Notes: generated from the sequence alone by a model not told the origin. 64,000 nt of DNA from Pseudohalocynthiibacter aestuariivivens (GCF_018457175.1 NZ_JAGFNU010000001.1:726692-790691), one strand, 5' to 3'. Counted from the stretch's first letter, positions 9,342-18,106 are shown. Numbers and translations are program-made.

Positions 9342-10364
9342 TTAGTTCGCTGCCATTTCGGTTTTGACCATTTCGTAGGCGGTCTGAGCGTCGATGCCGG
9401 TTTGAGCAATCTCTGCAATAACGCTTGCTATGACGCCTTCTGCAATCTGGTTGAATTTTGCCAAATCAGCATCGCTTGCCGGGTTGATGGCGTTGCCTTC
9501 GGTTTCGGCTGTCGCTGTACGACCGATCATATCAATCTCGTCCCAGATTTTGCCAATCTCACGGCTCAGAGGTTCGCCAAAAACCTTTTCTTCAAGAGCC
9601 GCCTGAAGATCCTCTGGCAGATCGGCAAAAGTGTCTTCATTCATGATGAAAGCGAACGAACCACGGTACAGGCCGCCGGGAACTTCGAAAACGTTCTGCG
9701 CGACTTCAGTCAGTTTAAATCCGCGTCGCGATTCCATCGGCATCACAACACCATCAGCCGCTCTTGAGGCAAGTGTTTCGTACACTTTGGGCGCAGGAAC
9801 CTGAATTCCTGTTGCGCCGAGTGCGGCGCCAACGTCACCACCAACACCGCCGGGAATGCGGACTTTCAGGCCCGAAATTTGGTCTAGCGAGGTCACTGCA
9901 TCTGCCGAATGCAATTGTGCTGGGCCGTGTGTGTGAAGCGCAATGACCTTAACGCCGCGATGCTCATCTGCAGCTTGCAAATAGGCTTCATAAGTGCGCC
10001 AGTAAGCAACAGATGCCTGCTCAGCAGAGCCTTCGTAGCCAGGAAGCTCGATCAGTTTTGTCGTGACAAAACGGCCAGGCTGATAGCCGTGGAAAATGAT
10101 CGAAGCATCTGCTGCACCATCTTGTACCAAATCCATCTGTGCCGGGGGTGGCGCGATGCCAAGCTTCAGCTCTGCCGTAACCTGACCATCTGTTGCCTCT
10201 TCGACCATTTCGATGAATTTAGGCCACATCATTGCGTTGATGCCGTGGGTCGGTGGGGCCCAGCTTGAAATGGTCAGCGTGTAATCGGCAGCAAATGCAA
10301 CCGTTCCTGCGAATGCCATTGTGGCTCCTGCCAAAAGACCAGTTAATTTTGTAAATTTAGTCAT
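9342..10364 (-). CDS. dctP: TRAP transporter substrate-binding protein DctP
   Basis: Periplasmic binding protein of 340 aa with a Sec signal peptide (cleavage probably after VAFA, mature start near ADYTLTISSWAPP). The family fold is recognisable: SGLKVRIPGG contains the conserved arginine that usually pairs with the ligand carboxylate, followed by KVYETLASRAADGVVMP. The gene lies 51 bp after the fused hydratase/dehydrogenase gene in the same operon and precedes dctQ and dctM. I infer a role in uptake of phenylacetate or a related aromatic acid, since no PaaL/PhaJ-type permease is present in the cluster. Confidence 0.9.
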   Translation of the reverse strand: MTKFTKLTGLLAGATMAFAGTVAFAADYTLTISSWAPPTHGINAMMWPKFIEMVEEATDGQVTAELKLGIAPPPAQMDLVQDGAADASIIFHGYQPGRFVTTKLIELPGYEGSAEQASVAYWRTYEAYLQAADEHRGVKVIALHTHGPAQLHSADAVTSLDQISGLKVRIPGGVGGDVGAALGATGIQVPAPKVYETLASRAADGVVMPMESRRGFKLTEVAQNVFEVPGGLYRGSFAFIMNEDTFADLPEDLQAALEEKVFGEPLSREIGKIWDEIDMIGRTATAETEGNAINPASDADLAKFNQIAEGVIASVIAEIAQTGIDAQTAYEMVKTEMAAN

Positions 10365-10415
10365 GAGGATCCTCCCTGTTCATGATCAATTTTCAATTCA
10401 TCCCGTATCAGTCGT

Positions 10416-12479
10416 CTAAACTGCTGCGGTTTTCAGTTTCTTCGGTTCTTCGTTGTTCATGTTTGCCAGTCGCCATGAGTTTGGGCTTTCACCAGCGACC
10501 GTCTTCATCGTCTCAGATGTTGTCCGCCATCCAATTTCCCTGGCGTAGTGCATCGGCCCGCCGCGCCAGCGCGGAAACCCATACCCGTGGATCTGCACCA
10601 TATCGATTTCAGAAAACCCCTCGGCAATTCCGTCTTCGACAATTTGCGCGCCTTCGTTGGCCAAAACCGCCAGCAGACGTAACAAAATCTCGATTTTGGT
10701 GAAGTCTCGGCGGTCTATTCCTTGCTTTGCGGAATAGTCAGCGATCATCTGTTCAACCTCGGGGTCGCGCAGGGGTTTGCGGCTATCCCCATCATAGAGA
10801 TACCAACCGCGCCCACTGCGCTGACCAAGGCGGTCCATTTCGCAAAGCTGATCACCAATTGGCACATAACGTTCTTTGGGGTCGCGATCTGCGGCCTGTC
10901 GCTTGCGGTTTGCCCAGGCAATTTGCAGACCGGTAAGGTCCTGCATCTCATAAGGGCCCATCGGCATCCCAAAGGCACGCATCGCTGCATCAACCTGATA
11001 GGGAAGGGCACCGTCAGCCAGCAAATAATCCGCTTCGCGACGGTAGGCCGCCAGCATCCGATTGCCAATGAAACCGTCACATATTCCGGAAAGGACGGAA
11101 ACTTTCCGCATGCGTTTCCCAAGGGCAAAACCAGTTGCCAAAACGTCGGGATGTGTTTCGGGCGTTTTAACGATTTCCAGCAGTTTCATGATATGTGCCG
11201 GGCTAAAGAAATGAAGCCCGATACAGCGTGAATGGTTTTCAATGCCTGCGAAAATGACGGTTGGGTCGAGGTAGGACGTATTGGTGGCAAGAATGGCATT
11301 GCGATCCATTGATGCGGCAAGTTCGCTGAAAACGGCTTGTTTGACACTCGCGTCTTCAAATACGGCCTCCACCGCCACCTGAGCAGGTGCCGCATCAGAA
11401 TAGGCGTCGGATGTGCGAAACGCATTGAGTTGCCGCCTGTGTTGATCAACCCCTAACTTTCCACGCTTTAATGCGCCATCCAGCAAATTTGTGACCCGAT
11501 CATGCGCAGCATTCGCAGCCGTCTTGTCACGTTCAATCAATGTAACCTTGAGGCCAGCGTTCAATGCTGAAGCTGCAATGCCTGCACCCATCAACCCACC
11601 ACCAACAACAGCTATGTGTTCAACCTCACGCGCTGTCGCGCCAGCAATCGCCGCAGGTTTCGCAACCTGTCGCTCTGCAAAAAACGCGTGGCGAAGGGCG
11701 CGAGATTCAGGCGATTTGCGTAGCGCAAGATGCAGTTCGCGTTCTTTTGGTTGCGCTTCGGAAAAGGGGCGCGCTGCCCAAGTAAGTGCGTCAAAATTAT
11801 CCAAAGGCGCGTGCTGACCCTTTGCACGTCTCAGAACCTCAGCTTTTTTGCGCGTTAAAGCCGCCTCATCAATCGGCTCAACAATTCGCTGACTGACCGG
11901 GGTTGGCCGGAGTGGCAACGTTTGGGCGAAGGCCAGCGCTGCCTGCTTCAGATCGCCTTCAACAACCTGGTCGAGACCGCCGAGCCGGTACAGCTCTTCT
12001 GAGTTAATAATTTTACCAGCGCAGGCGATATCAATCGCAGGTTCTATACCGATAAGTCGCGGCAGCCGTTGGGTGCCACCCGCGCCGGGAATAACGCCAA
12101 CATTCACTTCGGGTAAACCAAACCGGGTTCCGCTAGCGGCAATACGCCATGCGCATCCCATTGCAATTTCGAACCCTCCACCAAGTACATTTCCGTGCAT
12201 AGCGGCAATAAAGGGTACTTCGCTGTCCTCGATCATCTGCACTACGTCTGGAAGGTGAGGCGCGACTGGCAAGGTGTCGAATTCGGACATGTCACCGCCT
12301 GCGATAAAGGTTCGGCCCTCGCATATCAAAATAGCGACACGTGCACCGGCGACGTCGGCGATCGCGGTTTCCAACCCTTCGCGAACGGCGGTCGACGTTG
12401 CGTTGACTGGGGGGTTGTTAATGATCACCCAGGCAATGTCGTTTTCTATAAGGGTCCGGACTGTCCGGTCTTCAGACAT
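10416..12479 (-). CDS. Fused enoyl-CoA hydratase / 3-hydroxyacyl-CoA dehydrogenase (PaaF-PaaH role)
   Basis: FadJ/FadB-like multifunctional protein of 687 aa. The crotonase domain comes first (FIAGGDMSEF oxyanion region, then GVIPGAGGTQRLPRLIG), then the NAD-binding 3-hydroxyacyl-CoA dehydrogenase domain (VVGGGLMGAGIAASALNAG; HFFSPAHIMKLLEI), then the C-terminal dehydrogenase domains (GFIGNRMLAAYRREA). The cluster has no separate paaF or paaH, so this protein probably does both the 2,3-dehydroadipyl-CoA hydratase and 3-hydroxyadipyl-CoA dehydrogenase steps. I chose the ATG at 12479, which has GGAG upstream; a TTG nine bases earlier is too close to that site. It is the first gene of the left-going operon, divergent from paaG. 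Confidence 0.9.
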   Translation of the reverse strand: MSEDRTVRTLIENDIAWVIINNPPVNATSTAVREGLETAIADVAGARVAILICEGRTFIAGGDMSEFDTLPVAPHLPDVVQMIEDSEVPFIAAMHGNVLGGGFEIAMGCAWRIAASGTRFGLPEVNVGVIPGAGGTQRLPRLIGIEPAIDIACAGKIINSEELYRLGGLDQVVEGDLKQAALAFAQTLPLRPTPVSQRIVEPIDEAALTRKKAEVLRRAKGQHAPLDNFDALTWAARPFSEAQPKERELHLALRKSPESRALRHAFFAERQVAKPAAIAGATAREVEHIAVVGGGLMGAGIAASALNAGLKVTLIERDKTAANAAHDRVTNLLDGALKRGKLGVDQHRRQLNAFRTSDAYSDAAPAQVAVEAVFEDASVKQAVFSELAASMDRNAILATNTSYLDPTVIFAGIENHSRCIGLHFFSPAHIMKLLEIVKTPETHPDVLATGFALGKRMRKVSVLSGICDGFIGNRMLAAYRREADYLLADGALPYQVDAAMRAFGMPMGPYEMQDLTGLQIAWANRKRQAADRDPKERYVPIGDQLCEMDRLGQRSGRGWYLYDGDSRKPLRDPEVEQMIADYSAKQGIDRRDFTKIEILLRLLAVLANEGAQIVEDGIAEGFSEIDMVQIHGYGFPRWRGGPMHYAREIGWRTTSETMKTVAGESPNSWRLANMNNEEPKKLKTAAV

Positions 12480-12527
12480 GGTGGTCAAACTCCGATCAAA
12501 GAATCAAAGGTTGATTATTTATTGACC

Positions 12528-12539
12528 AACCGTTCGGTT
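12528..12539. promoter_or_regulatory. TetR-type operator between hydratase/dehydrogenase gene and paaG
   Basis: AACCG-TT-CGGTT is a perfect 5-bp inverted repeat in the 102-bp divergent control region, about 43 bp upstream of the paaG start and 49 bp from the other start. It shares the core ACCGTTYGGT with the palindrome at 21452-21467 in front of the thiolase-paaABCDE operon. The TetR regulator encoded in this cluster is the likely ligand-responsive binder; that assignment is inferred. Confidence 0.6.
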
Positions 12540-12581
12540 TATGCAAATGTTTTCTTGTTCTATGATTTTGCAGGGGCCGTT

Positions 12582-13373
12582 ATGAGCGATACGATTCTTA
12601 CGCAAGTGCATGAAAACTGGGTCGAAATAACGTTGAATCGCCCTGATCGGCTAAACAGTTTTAACGATGAAATGCATCTTGCACTGCGTTCAGAACTTGA
12701 AGCCGCACTTGATAAAGGTGCCCGTGCAATCCTTCTGACGGGCGCGGGCAGAGGGTTTTGCGCAGGGCAGGACCTAGGGGATCGGGATCCTTCAAAAATG
12801 TCTGGCTCACCAGATCTTGGGGCAACGCTGGTGAACTTTTACAACCCACTTGTCCGGTTGATCAGATCGCTAGAGTTCCCCGTTGTTTGTGCTGTCAATG
12901 GCGTTGCTGCCGGGGCAGGGGCCAACATTGCACTGGCGTGTGACATCGTTTTGGCGGCACAAAGTGCAAAGTTCATTCAGTCATTCGCCAAGGTTGGCCT
13001 GATCCCTGACGGCGGCGGTACATGGTCGTTGACGCATTTGTTGGGTGAAGCGCGTGCCAAGGCACTGGCATTGACGGCAGAACCATTAAGCGCACAGAAA
13101 GCCGAAGACTGGGGCTTGATCTGGCGCGCTGTTGAAGACGAAGCGTTAATGGGTGAAGCACGCGACCTGACTGCAAAACTGGCAGATAGCCCAACAGTTG
13201 GCCTTGGGATGACCAAGATGGCGATTCAAGCGGCATCAACAAACAGCTTGGATCAACAGCTTGATCTGGAAGCAAAAAGCCAGAAAATTTGCGGAGAAAC
13301 TCCAGACTACGCTGAAGGTGTCAGATCTTTCTTGCAAAAGCGTGCACCAAAATTCACCGGGGTCAAATCATGA
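12582..13373 (+). CDS. paaG: 2-(1,2-epoxy-1,2-dihydrophenyl)acetyl-CoA isomerase PaaG
   Basis: Crotonase-family isomerase of 263 aa that converts the ring epoxide of phenylacetyl-CoA to the oxepin form. Oxyanion-hole segments RGFCAGQDL and NGVAAGAGANIALACD are present, and the PaaG-typical catalytic aspartate sits in GLIPDGGGTW. The open frame extends upstream to 12195, but that part is antisense to the hydratase/dehydrogenase gene. The ATG at 12582 has AGGGG just upstream and starts the domain correctly (MSDTILTQVHENW). It is the first gene of the right-going operon and overlaps paaI by 4 nt. Confidence 0.92.
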   Translation: MSDTILTQVHENWVEITLNRPDRLNSFNDEMHLALRSELEAALDKGARAILLTGAGRGFCAGQDLGDRDPSKMSGSPDLGATLVNFYNPLVRLIRSLEFPVVCAVNGVAAGAGANIALACDIVLAAQSAKFIQSFAKVGLIPDGGGTWSLTHLLGEARAKALALTAEPLSAQKAEDWGLIWRAVEDEALMGEARDLTAKLADSPTVGLGMTKMAIQAASTNSLDQQLDLEAKSQKICGETPDYAEGVRSFLQKRAPKFTGVKS

Positions 13374-13801
13374 CAATGACACCAAAAGAAAGAGCAGAGC
13401 GCAGCGCTGCAGCGATGTGGGCAGACGATGGCGCGTCAAGCTGGTTGGGAATCGAACTTGTTGAGGTGGATGAAGGCTGTGCCGTCATGGCGCTGACCGT
13501 AGAACGCCACCATGCAAATGGGCATGGAATTTGTCACGGCGGTATTACGTTTTCACTGGCGGACAGTACCTTTGCCTTCGCTTGCAATAGCCGTAATCAG
13601 TCGACAGTCGCCCAGCACAACGTGATCAGCTATATAGCGCCCGGGTATGTGGGTGACCGTCTGACGGCCACTGCACACGAAGTCAGTTTGACCGGTCGTA
13701 GTGGAATATACGATGTGAAGGTAACCAATCAGGATGGAAAACTTATCGCTGAACTTCGCGGTTTTTCACGTGCCATCAAAGGCCAATTGTTTCAGGAATG
13801 A
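13370..13801 (+). CDS. paaI: Hydroxyphenylacetyl-CoA thioesterase PaaI
   Basis: Hotdog-fold thioesterase of 143 aa that hydrolyses dead-end aryl-CoA thioesters and so frees CoA. The family motif HGICHGGITFSLADSTFAF contains the HGG turn and the catalytic aspartate in LADS. The start overlaps the paaG stop (ATGA), giving translational coupling. Length is normal for PaaI. paaK follows after 18 bp. Confidence 0.93.
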   Translation: MTMTPKERAERSAAAMWADDGASSWLGIELVEVDEGCAVMALTVERHHANGHGICHGGITFSLADSTFAFACNSRNQSTVAQHNVISYIAPGYVGDRLTATAHEVSLTGRSGIYDVKVTNQDGKLIAELRGFSRAIKGQLFQE

Positions 13802-13819
13802 TCCGTTAGGGAGGAAAGA

Positions 13820-15130
13820 ATGAAAGATCTGACACCAAAGAAATCTGACCTGCATCCGATTGAAATTGCCTCGGTTGATGAAATCCGCGCCCTTCAGCTT
13901 GATCGGCTCAAATGGTCCGTGCGTTACGCCTACGACAACGTGTCGATGTACAAACAACGCTTTGACGAAGCTGGTGTTCATCCTGACGATCTGACTACGT
14001 TGTCTGACCTCGCTAAATTCCCGTTCACTTACAAAAATGACCTGCGTGACAACTACCCTTTTGGCCTTTTTGCCGTTCCGCGTAGCGAAATTATCCGCTT
14101 GCATGCTTCGTCCGGCACCACTGGCAAGCCAACGGTTGTCGGCTACACCAAGACTGACATCGACAATTGGGCTGATCTGGTGGCGCGCAGCTTGCGGGCT
14201 TCGGGTCTTCGCAAGGGTGACATGGTGCACAACGCTTATGGCTATGGTCTGTTCACAGGCGGTCTTGGCGCGCACTATGGGATCGAACGGCTTGGTGCCA
14301 CTGTTGTACCGATGTCAGGTGGGCAAACAGAAAAACAGGTGGGCCTGATAACCGATTTCAAACCTGACGGGATCATGGTGACTCCGTCCTATATGCTGAA
14401 CATCCTCGAACAGTTCCACAAGGTCGGCCTTGATCCGCGAGAATGTTCGTTGCAGGTCGGCGTATTTGGAGCAGAGCCATGGACTGATGCGATGCGCAAG
14501 GAAGTCGAGAACGCATTTGACATGCATGCTGTCGACATCTACGGCCTCTCCGAAATAATGGGGCCGGGTGTTGCCAACGAATGCGTTGAAACAAAGGATG
14601 GTCCGGTGATCTGGGAAGATCATTTCTTTCCTGAGATCATTGATCCGATCACGAGCGAGCCAGTTGAAGATGGCGAGATGGGGGAGCTTGTTTTCACCAC
14701 GCTCACCAAAGAGGGCCTGCCGATGATCCGCTATCGCACGCGGGACTTGACGCGCCTTTTACCGGGCACAGCACGGAGCATGCGGCGGATGGAAAAAATC
14801 ACAGGTCGTTCGGACGACATGATCATTCTGCGCGGTGTAAATGTTTTCCCGACCCAGATTGAAGAGCAATTGATGGCCACGGGCGGTCTGGCACCGCATT
14901 TCCAGATCGAGCTTTACAAATCGGGCCGAATGGACGCCATGCGTGTTTATGTTGAGGCGAATCCGGACGCGACGGATGAGCTATCGAAAACGGCATCGGC
15001 CAGGATGTTGACCAAACGCATTAAGGATATGGTTGGTATTTCGACCGAGATCATCGTGGGCGAACCTGGCGATGTTGAACGCAGTCAAGGCAAAGCCAAG
15101 CGGGTCGTAGACAACCGCAAAAAGGAGTGA
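13820..15130 (+). CDS. paaK: Phenylacetate--CoA ligase PaaK
   Basis: AMP-forming ligase of 436 aa catalysing the first step: phenylacetate + CoA + ATP to phenylacetyl-CoA. The phosphate-binding motif LHASSGTTGKPTVVGYT (about residues 94-110), the central YGLSEIMGPG adenylate motif and the C-terminal hinge region TGRSDDMIILRGVNVFP are intact. GGAGG lies at the correct distance before the ATG. It is the third gene of the paaG-paaI-paaK-tetR operon; the regulator gene starts 3 bp after its stop. Confidence 0.96.
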   Translation: MKDLTPKKSDLHPIEIASVDEIRALQLDRLKWSVRYAYDNVSMYKQRFDEAGVHPDDLTTLSDLAKFPFTYKNDLRDNYPFGLFAVPRSEIIRLHASSGTTGKPTVVGYTKTDIDNWADLVARSLRASGLRKGDMVHNAYGYGLFTGGLGAHYGIERLGATVVPMSGGQTEKQVGLITDFKPDGIMVTPSYMLNILEQFHKVGLDPRECSLQVGVFGAEPWTDAMRKEVENAFDMHAVDIYGLSEIMGPGVANECVETKDGPVIWEDHFFPEIIDPITSEPVEDGEMGELVFTTLTKEGLPMIRYRTRDLTRLLPGTARSMRRMEKITGRSDDMIILRGVNVFPTQIEEQLMATGGLAPHFQIELYKSGRMDAMRVYVEANPDATDELSKTASARMLTKRIKDMVGISTEIIVGEPGDVERSQGKAKRVVDNRKKE

Positions 15131-15133
15131 GTT

Positions 15134-15730
15134 TTGGCCCGTACAATCGCCAAAGACTATGACCAGAAACGCGGGCAAATTCTAAAAGTAGCTGCCAGCG
15201 TATTTGCAACCGAAGGGTTTGACCGCGCATCGATGAGCCAGCTAGCGAAAGCTTGTGGGATATCGAAGGCGAATATCTATCACTACTACAGCGGTAAAGA
15301 CGCGCTTTTGTTTGATATTTTAGATACTTATCTCAAGGCGTTACGCGACCGAATTTGTAACGCTGCCCCGGCAAGTCTTACGCCGGAAGACAGGTTTCGT
15401 GCGACAGTATCCGCCATTTTGCTGGCGTATCAGGGGGCTGATGATGAACACCGGGTTCAGGGTGGTGGCTTTGCAATGCTGCCGGACGATCAGCAAGATG
15501 TTTTGCGCGGCTATCAACGCGATTTGGTGAAACATCTTTCGGACATTGTGCAGGCAATCGCACCTGAAGTGTTTGAAGGCGAAAAAGGCAAACTTCATGC
15601 GGCGACGATGTCTGTGTTCGGGATGCTCAACTGGTTTTACATGTGGAACAGCAAGGCAGACGCGAAGGCACGCGAAGACTATGCAAACATTGTAAGCAAT
15701 CTGACACTCAGCGGAGTCCGTGGCCTTTAA
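15134..15730 (+). CDS. TetR/AcrR family regulator, probable PaaR
   Basis: One-component repressor of 198 aa. The N-terminal TetR HTH is clear (AASVFATEGFDRASMSQLAK then CGISKANIYHYYSGKDALLF); the C-terminal half is the ligand domain. The start is TTG at 15134 with AAAGGAG 6 nt upstream. It is co-transcribed with paaG, paaI and paaK. TetR regulators in paa clusters of other bacteria (PaaR) respond to phenylacetyl-CoA; by analogy this one probably binds the related palindromes at 12528-12539 and 21452-21467. I leave the symbol blank because several unrelated TetR types occur in such clusters. Confidence 0.88.
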   Translation: MARTIAKDYDQKRGQILKVAASVFATEGFDRASMSQLAKACGISKANIYHYYSGKDALLFDILDTYLKALRDRICNAAPASLTPEDRFRATVSAILLAYQGADDEHRVQGGGFAMLPDDQQDVLRGYQRDLVKHLSDIVQAIAPEVFEGEKGKLHAATMSVFGMLNWFYMWNSKADAKAREDYANIVSNLTLSGVRGL

Positions 15731-15746
15731 AACAAGACTTGTCTGG

Positions 15747-15780
15747 TGGCAGAATCGGCCAATTCCGGCTCTGCCATCAA
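15747..15780. terminator. Bidirectional terminator-like hairpin
   Basis: TGGCAGA (15747-15753) pairs with TCTGCCA (15770-15776) around an inner GC-rich loop, followed on the plus strand by TCAAGTTTT. It lies between the converging tetR and PaaA/PaaC-like genes, where a shared terminator is expected. Confidence 0.6.
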
Positions 15781-15783
15781 GTT

Positions 15784-16545
15784 TTACCCAGCTTTGAGAT
15801 CCAAACTCCCCAAAACCGCTTTTGCCTCGGTTTCCCAGCGGGATTTTAGGTCTGCATTGGTGTTTTTGCGTAGGCCATAGGCCTTAAGCGCATCTGCGCG
15901 ACCGGATTTGGTGCTGCCAAAACTTGCCGCGACGCGTGGCCACCAGTAGCTGACACAGGTTTGTACATCTACCGTCGCCGAACCGTCTTCCAGTAGCTTC
16001 GTCAAACCCTCCAGTGCCAGTTCCGCGTGGCGGGCCTCAATCGGGGCGATAGCGCGGAATTGCTCGGCCAGCGGTTGGTAAGATACAGATGAGAACTCTT
16101 CAAGCTGTACAGCAACGGCAAGGCCCATAAGAAGGTTCATTACAACGGCGTCGGCCCACCCTTGAAGCGGATAATTAAAAACCGCAAGCCGCATGTCAGA
16201 TTCGGTTCGGGTCGCACCAATATCAGCGTCCCGATCCAGGCGTGCCGACCAGGGGTGGTGAACGGCGTATCTATCAGTATTTGCGCCAAACTCGCCCATG
16301 ATTTTTAGAACGCGGTCGGCGTTGTCGGTCTTTTCCAGAACGATCTTTGCGGCGGCGATGCGTTCTTTGATACCCGGCCCTTGATTGATGACGTCGGCGA
16401 ATCCGGCAGCACCTGCCAACTCACTGTCAACAAAGGTGGCCATCAGGCGCATAAGTTCCGCGCGGTACCGTGGTGGTACATTCCCAGGAGAGGTCAGAAC
16501 CCCACCAGCGGAAAGGTAGCTTTCAATGCTCATTTCGTCGGTCAT
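15784..16545 (-). CDS. PaaA/PaaC-like ferritin-fold protein, extra member of the paa epoxidase operon
   Basis: Protein of 253 aa that resembles the helical ferritin-like PaaA/PaaC family. By eye, SELAGAAGF (near 41) matches the HSEIVGQ helix of PaaA, ERIAAAKIVLEK (61-72) matches the helix ending in the PaaA metal motif, and IEARHAE (169-175) keeps an ExxH. The first-half EAGH motif of PaaA is not conserved here (TDNA instead), so a complete diiron site is unlikely. It is the last gene of the thiolase-paaABCDE operon, 9 bp after paaE. It may be a structural or assembly partner of the epoxidase; its exact role is unknown to me. Confidence 0.72.
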   Translation of the reverse strand: MTDEMSIESYLSAGGVLTSPGNVPPRYRAELMRLMATFVDSELAGAAGFADVINQGPGIKERIAAAKIVLEKTDNADRVLKIMGEFGANTDRYAVHHPWSARLDRDADIGATRTESDMRLAVFNYPLQGWADAVVMNLLMGLAVAVQLEEFSSVSYQPLAEQFRAIAPIEARHAELALEGLTKLLEDGSATVDVQTCVSYWWPRVAASFGSTKSGRADALKAYGLRKNTNADLKSRWETEAKAVLGSLDLKAG

Positions 16546-16554
16546 GGGGTTCTC

Positions 16555-17628
16555 CTATTGATCGTAGTCGACAACAACGTTGTCGGTCAGCGGGTAACAC
16601 TGGCACGTCAGCACATAACCACGCGCAACTTCGTAATCTTCCAGCGCGTGGTTTGCGATCATTTCAACCTCGCCCTCAGTTACCTTGGCGCGGCATGTTG
16701 AACAGACTCCGGCTTTACATGCGAAAGGTGCGTCGAGCGCGTTCTCAAGCGCTGCTTCAAGAATGGTCTGATTTTTTGGCATATTAAAACTGCGTGTCGC
16801 ACCATCAAGCGTGATACTTGCACTGGTTTCGTTGGATTTTCCGGCAGAATCCACGCTTACCACTTTACGCGAGGCGCGGCCGGGTTGTGCACTGGCAAAA
16901 AGCTCGAACTTGATCTGAGCGTCGGTCAGGCCATGGTCACGTAGGGCGGCTGCAATCGTCAGCATCATCGGCTCGGGACCGCAGATGAAGGTGGAATCGA
17001 CGTTCTTGATATCGATCCAGTGCTTGAACAATTGTTTGCATTTCTCGGCGTCTATTAGTCCAGTGAACAGGTCGATGTCCTGCGCGTCACTTTCCAGAAT
17101 GTGGATAATGTTAAGGCGTCCCATAAAGAGGTTCTTAAGGTCTTCAAGTTCTTCCCGGAACATGATCGTGTTCACGCCTTTGTTGGCGTAGACCAGCGTG
17201 AATTCCGATTTTGGTTCCTGCGTCAGAACAGTTTTGAGGATCGACAGAACCGGTGTTATGCCCGAGCCGCCTGCAAAACCGAGATAGCTCTTTTCAGCCA
17301 CTGCATCCAACGGTGTGTGAAACGCACCCATAGGCGGCATTGCCTCCAATATCTCTCCGACTGTTAGGTTTTCATTCGCCCAGGTCGAAAATGCGCCACC
17401 CTCAACACGCTTGATGCCGACCTGAAGAATGCCCTCATCTTTGCCTGCACAGATTGAGTAAGAACGGCGTAGTTCTTCGCCGTCAAAGTCGCGGCGGAAG
17501 GTCAGATACTGACCTTGCGTGAAATCGAACGCGTCAGCCGCGCCATTTTCGGGTTTCAGTGTCACGACAACCGCGTCGCGGATTGTTTTGTGAACGTCGG
17601 TGACGGTTAGGTTATGAAAGCGCGCCAT
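16555..17628 (-). CDS. paaE: Phenylacetyl-CoA epoxidase reductase subunit PaaE
   Basis: Electron-transfer subunit of 357 aa of the phenylacetyl-CoA 1,2-epoxidase. The N-terminal ferredoxin-NADP reductase-like domain binds FAD (RRSYSICAG) and NAD(P)H (GGSGITPVLSILK); the C-terminal plant-type ferredoxin domain has the 2Fe-2S cysteines in ACKAGVCSTC and VLTCQC. The frame is open further upstream, but the ATG at 17628 begins the reductase domain (MARFHNLTV) and has an ideal AAGGAGG site immediately upstream. It lies 10 bp after paaD. Confidence 0.95.
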   Translation of the reverse strand: MARFHNLTVTDVHKTIRDAVVVTLKPENGAADAFDFTQGQYLTFRRDFDGEELRRSYSICAGKDEGILQVGIKRVEGGAFSTWANENLTVGEILEAMPPMGAFHTPLDAVAEKSYLGFAGGSGITPVLSILKTVLTQEPKSEFTLVYANKGVNTIMFREELEDLKNLFMGRLNIIHILESDAQDIDLFTGLIDAEKCKQLFKHWIDIKNVDSTFICGPEPMMLTIAAALRDHGLTDAQIKFELFASAQPGRASRKVVSVDSAGKSNETSASITLDGATRSFNMPKNQTILEAALENALDAPFACKAGVCSTCRAKVTEGEVEMIANHALEDYEVARGYVLTCQCYPLTDNVVVDYDQ

Positions 17629-17638
17629 CGGATCCTCC

Positions 17639-18100
17639 TTAGATGCACTTGAAATAGTCAAAAGGTTCAGCACAGGCGCGGCAGCGCCAGTGTGCTTTGC
17701 ATGGTGTCGAGCCAAACTGGCTGATTTTCTCAAGGTCAGTCCCACCACAAAGTGGGCAACGCTTTGGGCCACCGGCAGGCTGGGGTGGGGCTATCCCGTA
17801 TTTTTCCAGTTTTTCCCGGCCCTTATCGGTCAGCCAATCGGTGGTCCAGGCGGGGGAAAGCTGCCGTTTCAACTCCAGCTTTTCGACACCGTGGTCACGT
17901 AAGGCAGTCTCGATATCAAGATTGATAATCGACGTCGCTGGGCAGCCCGAATAGGTCGGTGTTACCGTCACGCAAAGCGTGTCTTCCTGCCAATCGACAT
18001 CGCGAATGATGCCGAGATCAACAAGCGAGATCACGGGGATCTCGGGGTCAGGAACGGCATCAAGCCATTCCCAGACCTGTTTGAGCGACGGTTTTGACAT
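17639..18100 (-). CDS. paaD: PaaD, Fe-S assembly-type accessory protein
   Basis: Protein of 153 aa with an N-terminal MIP18/DUF59 domain (DPEIPVISLVDLGIIRDV, then VTPTYSGCPA) and a C-terminal zinc-ribbon-like segment with CPLC and CRAC pairs. PaaD proteins are needed for epoxidase maturation, probably cofactor loading, but are not part of the catalytic complex. It sits between paaC (6-bp gap) and paaE (10-bp gap). Confidence 0.93.
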   Translation of the reverse strand: MSKPSLKQVWEWLDAVPDPEIPVISLVDLGIIRDVDWQEDTLCVTVTPTYSGCPATSIINLDIETALRDHGVEKLELKRQLSPAWTTDWLTDKGREKLEKYGIAPPQPAGGPKRCPLCGGTDLEKISQFGSTPCKAHWRCRACAEPFDYFKCI

Positions 18101-18106
18101 TACATT

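Noticed and set aside
12195..12581. N-terminal extension of the paaG frame
   Set aside because: It is antisense to the hydratase/dehydrogenase gene and crosses the operator; PaaG homology begins at ATG 12582.
17629..17772. N-terminal extension of the paaE frame
   Set aside because: It overlaps paaD, and a near-perfect ribosome site precedes the internal ATG at 17628.
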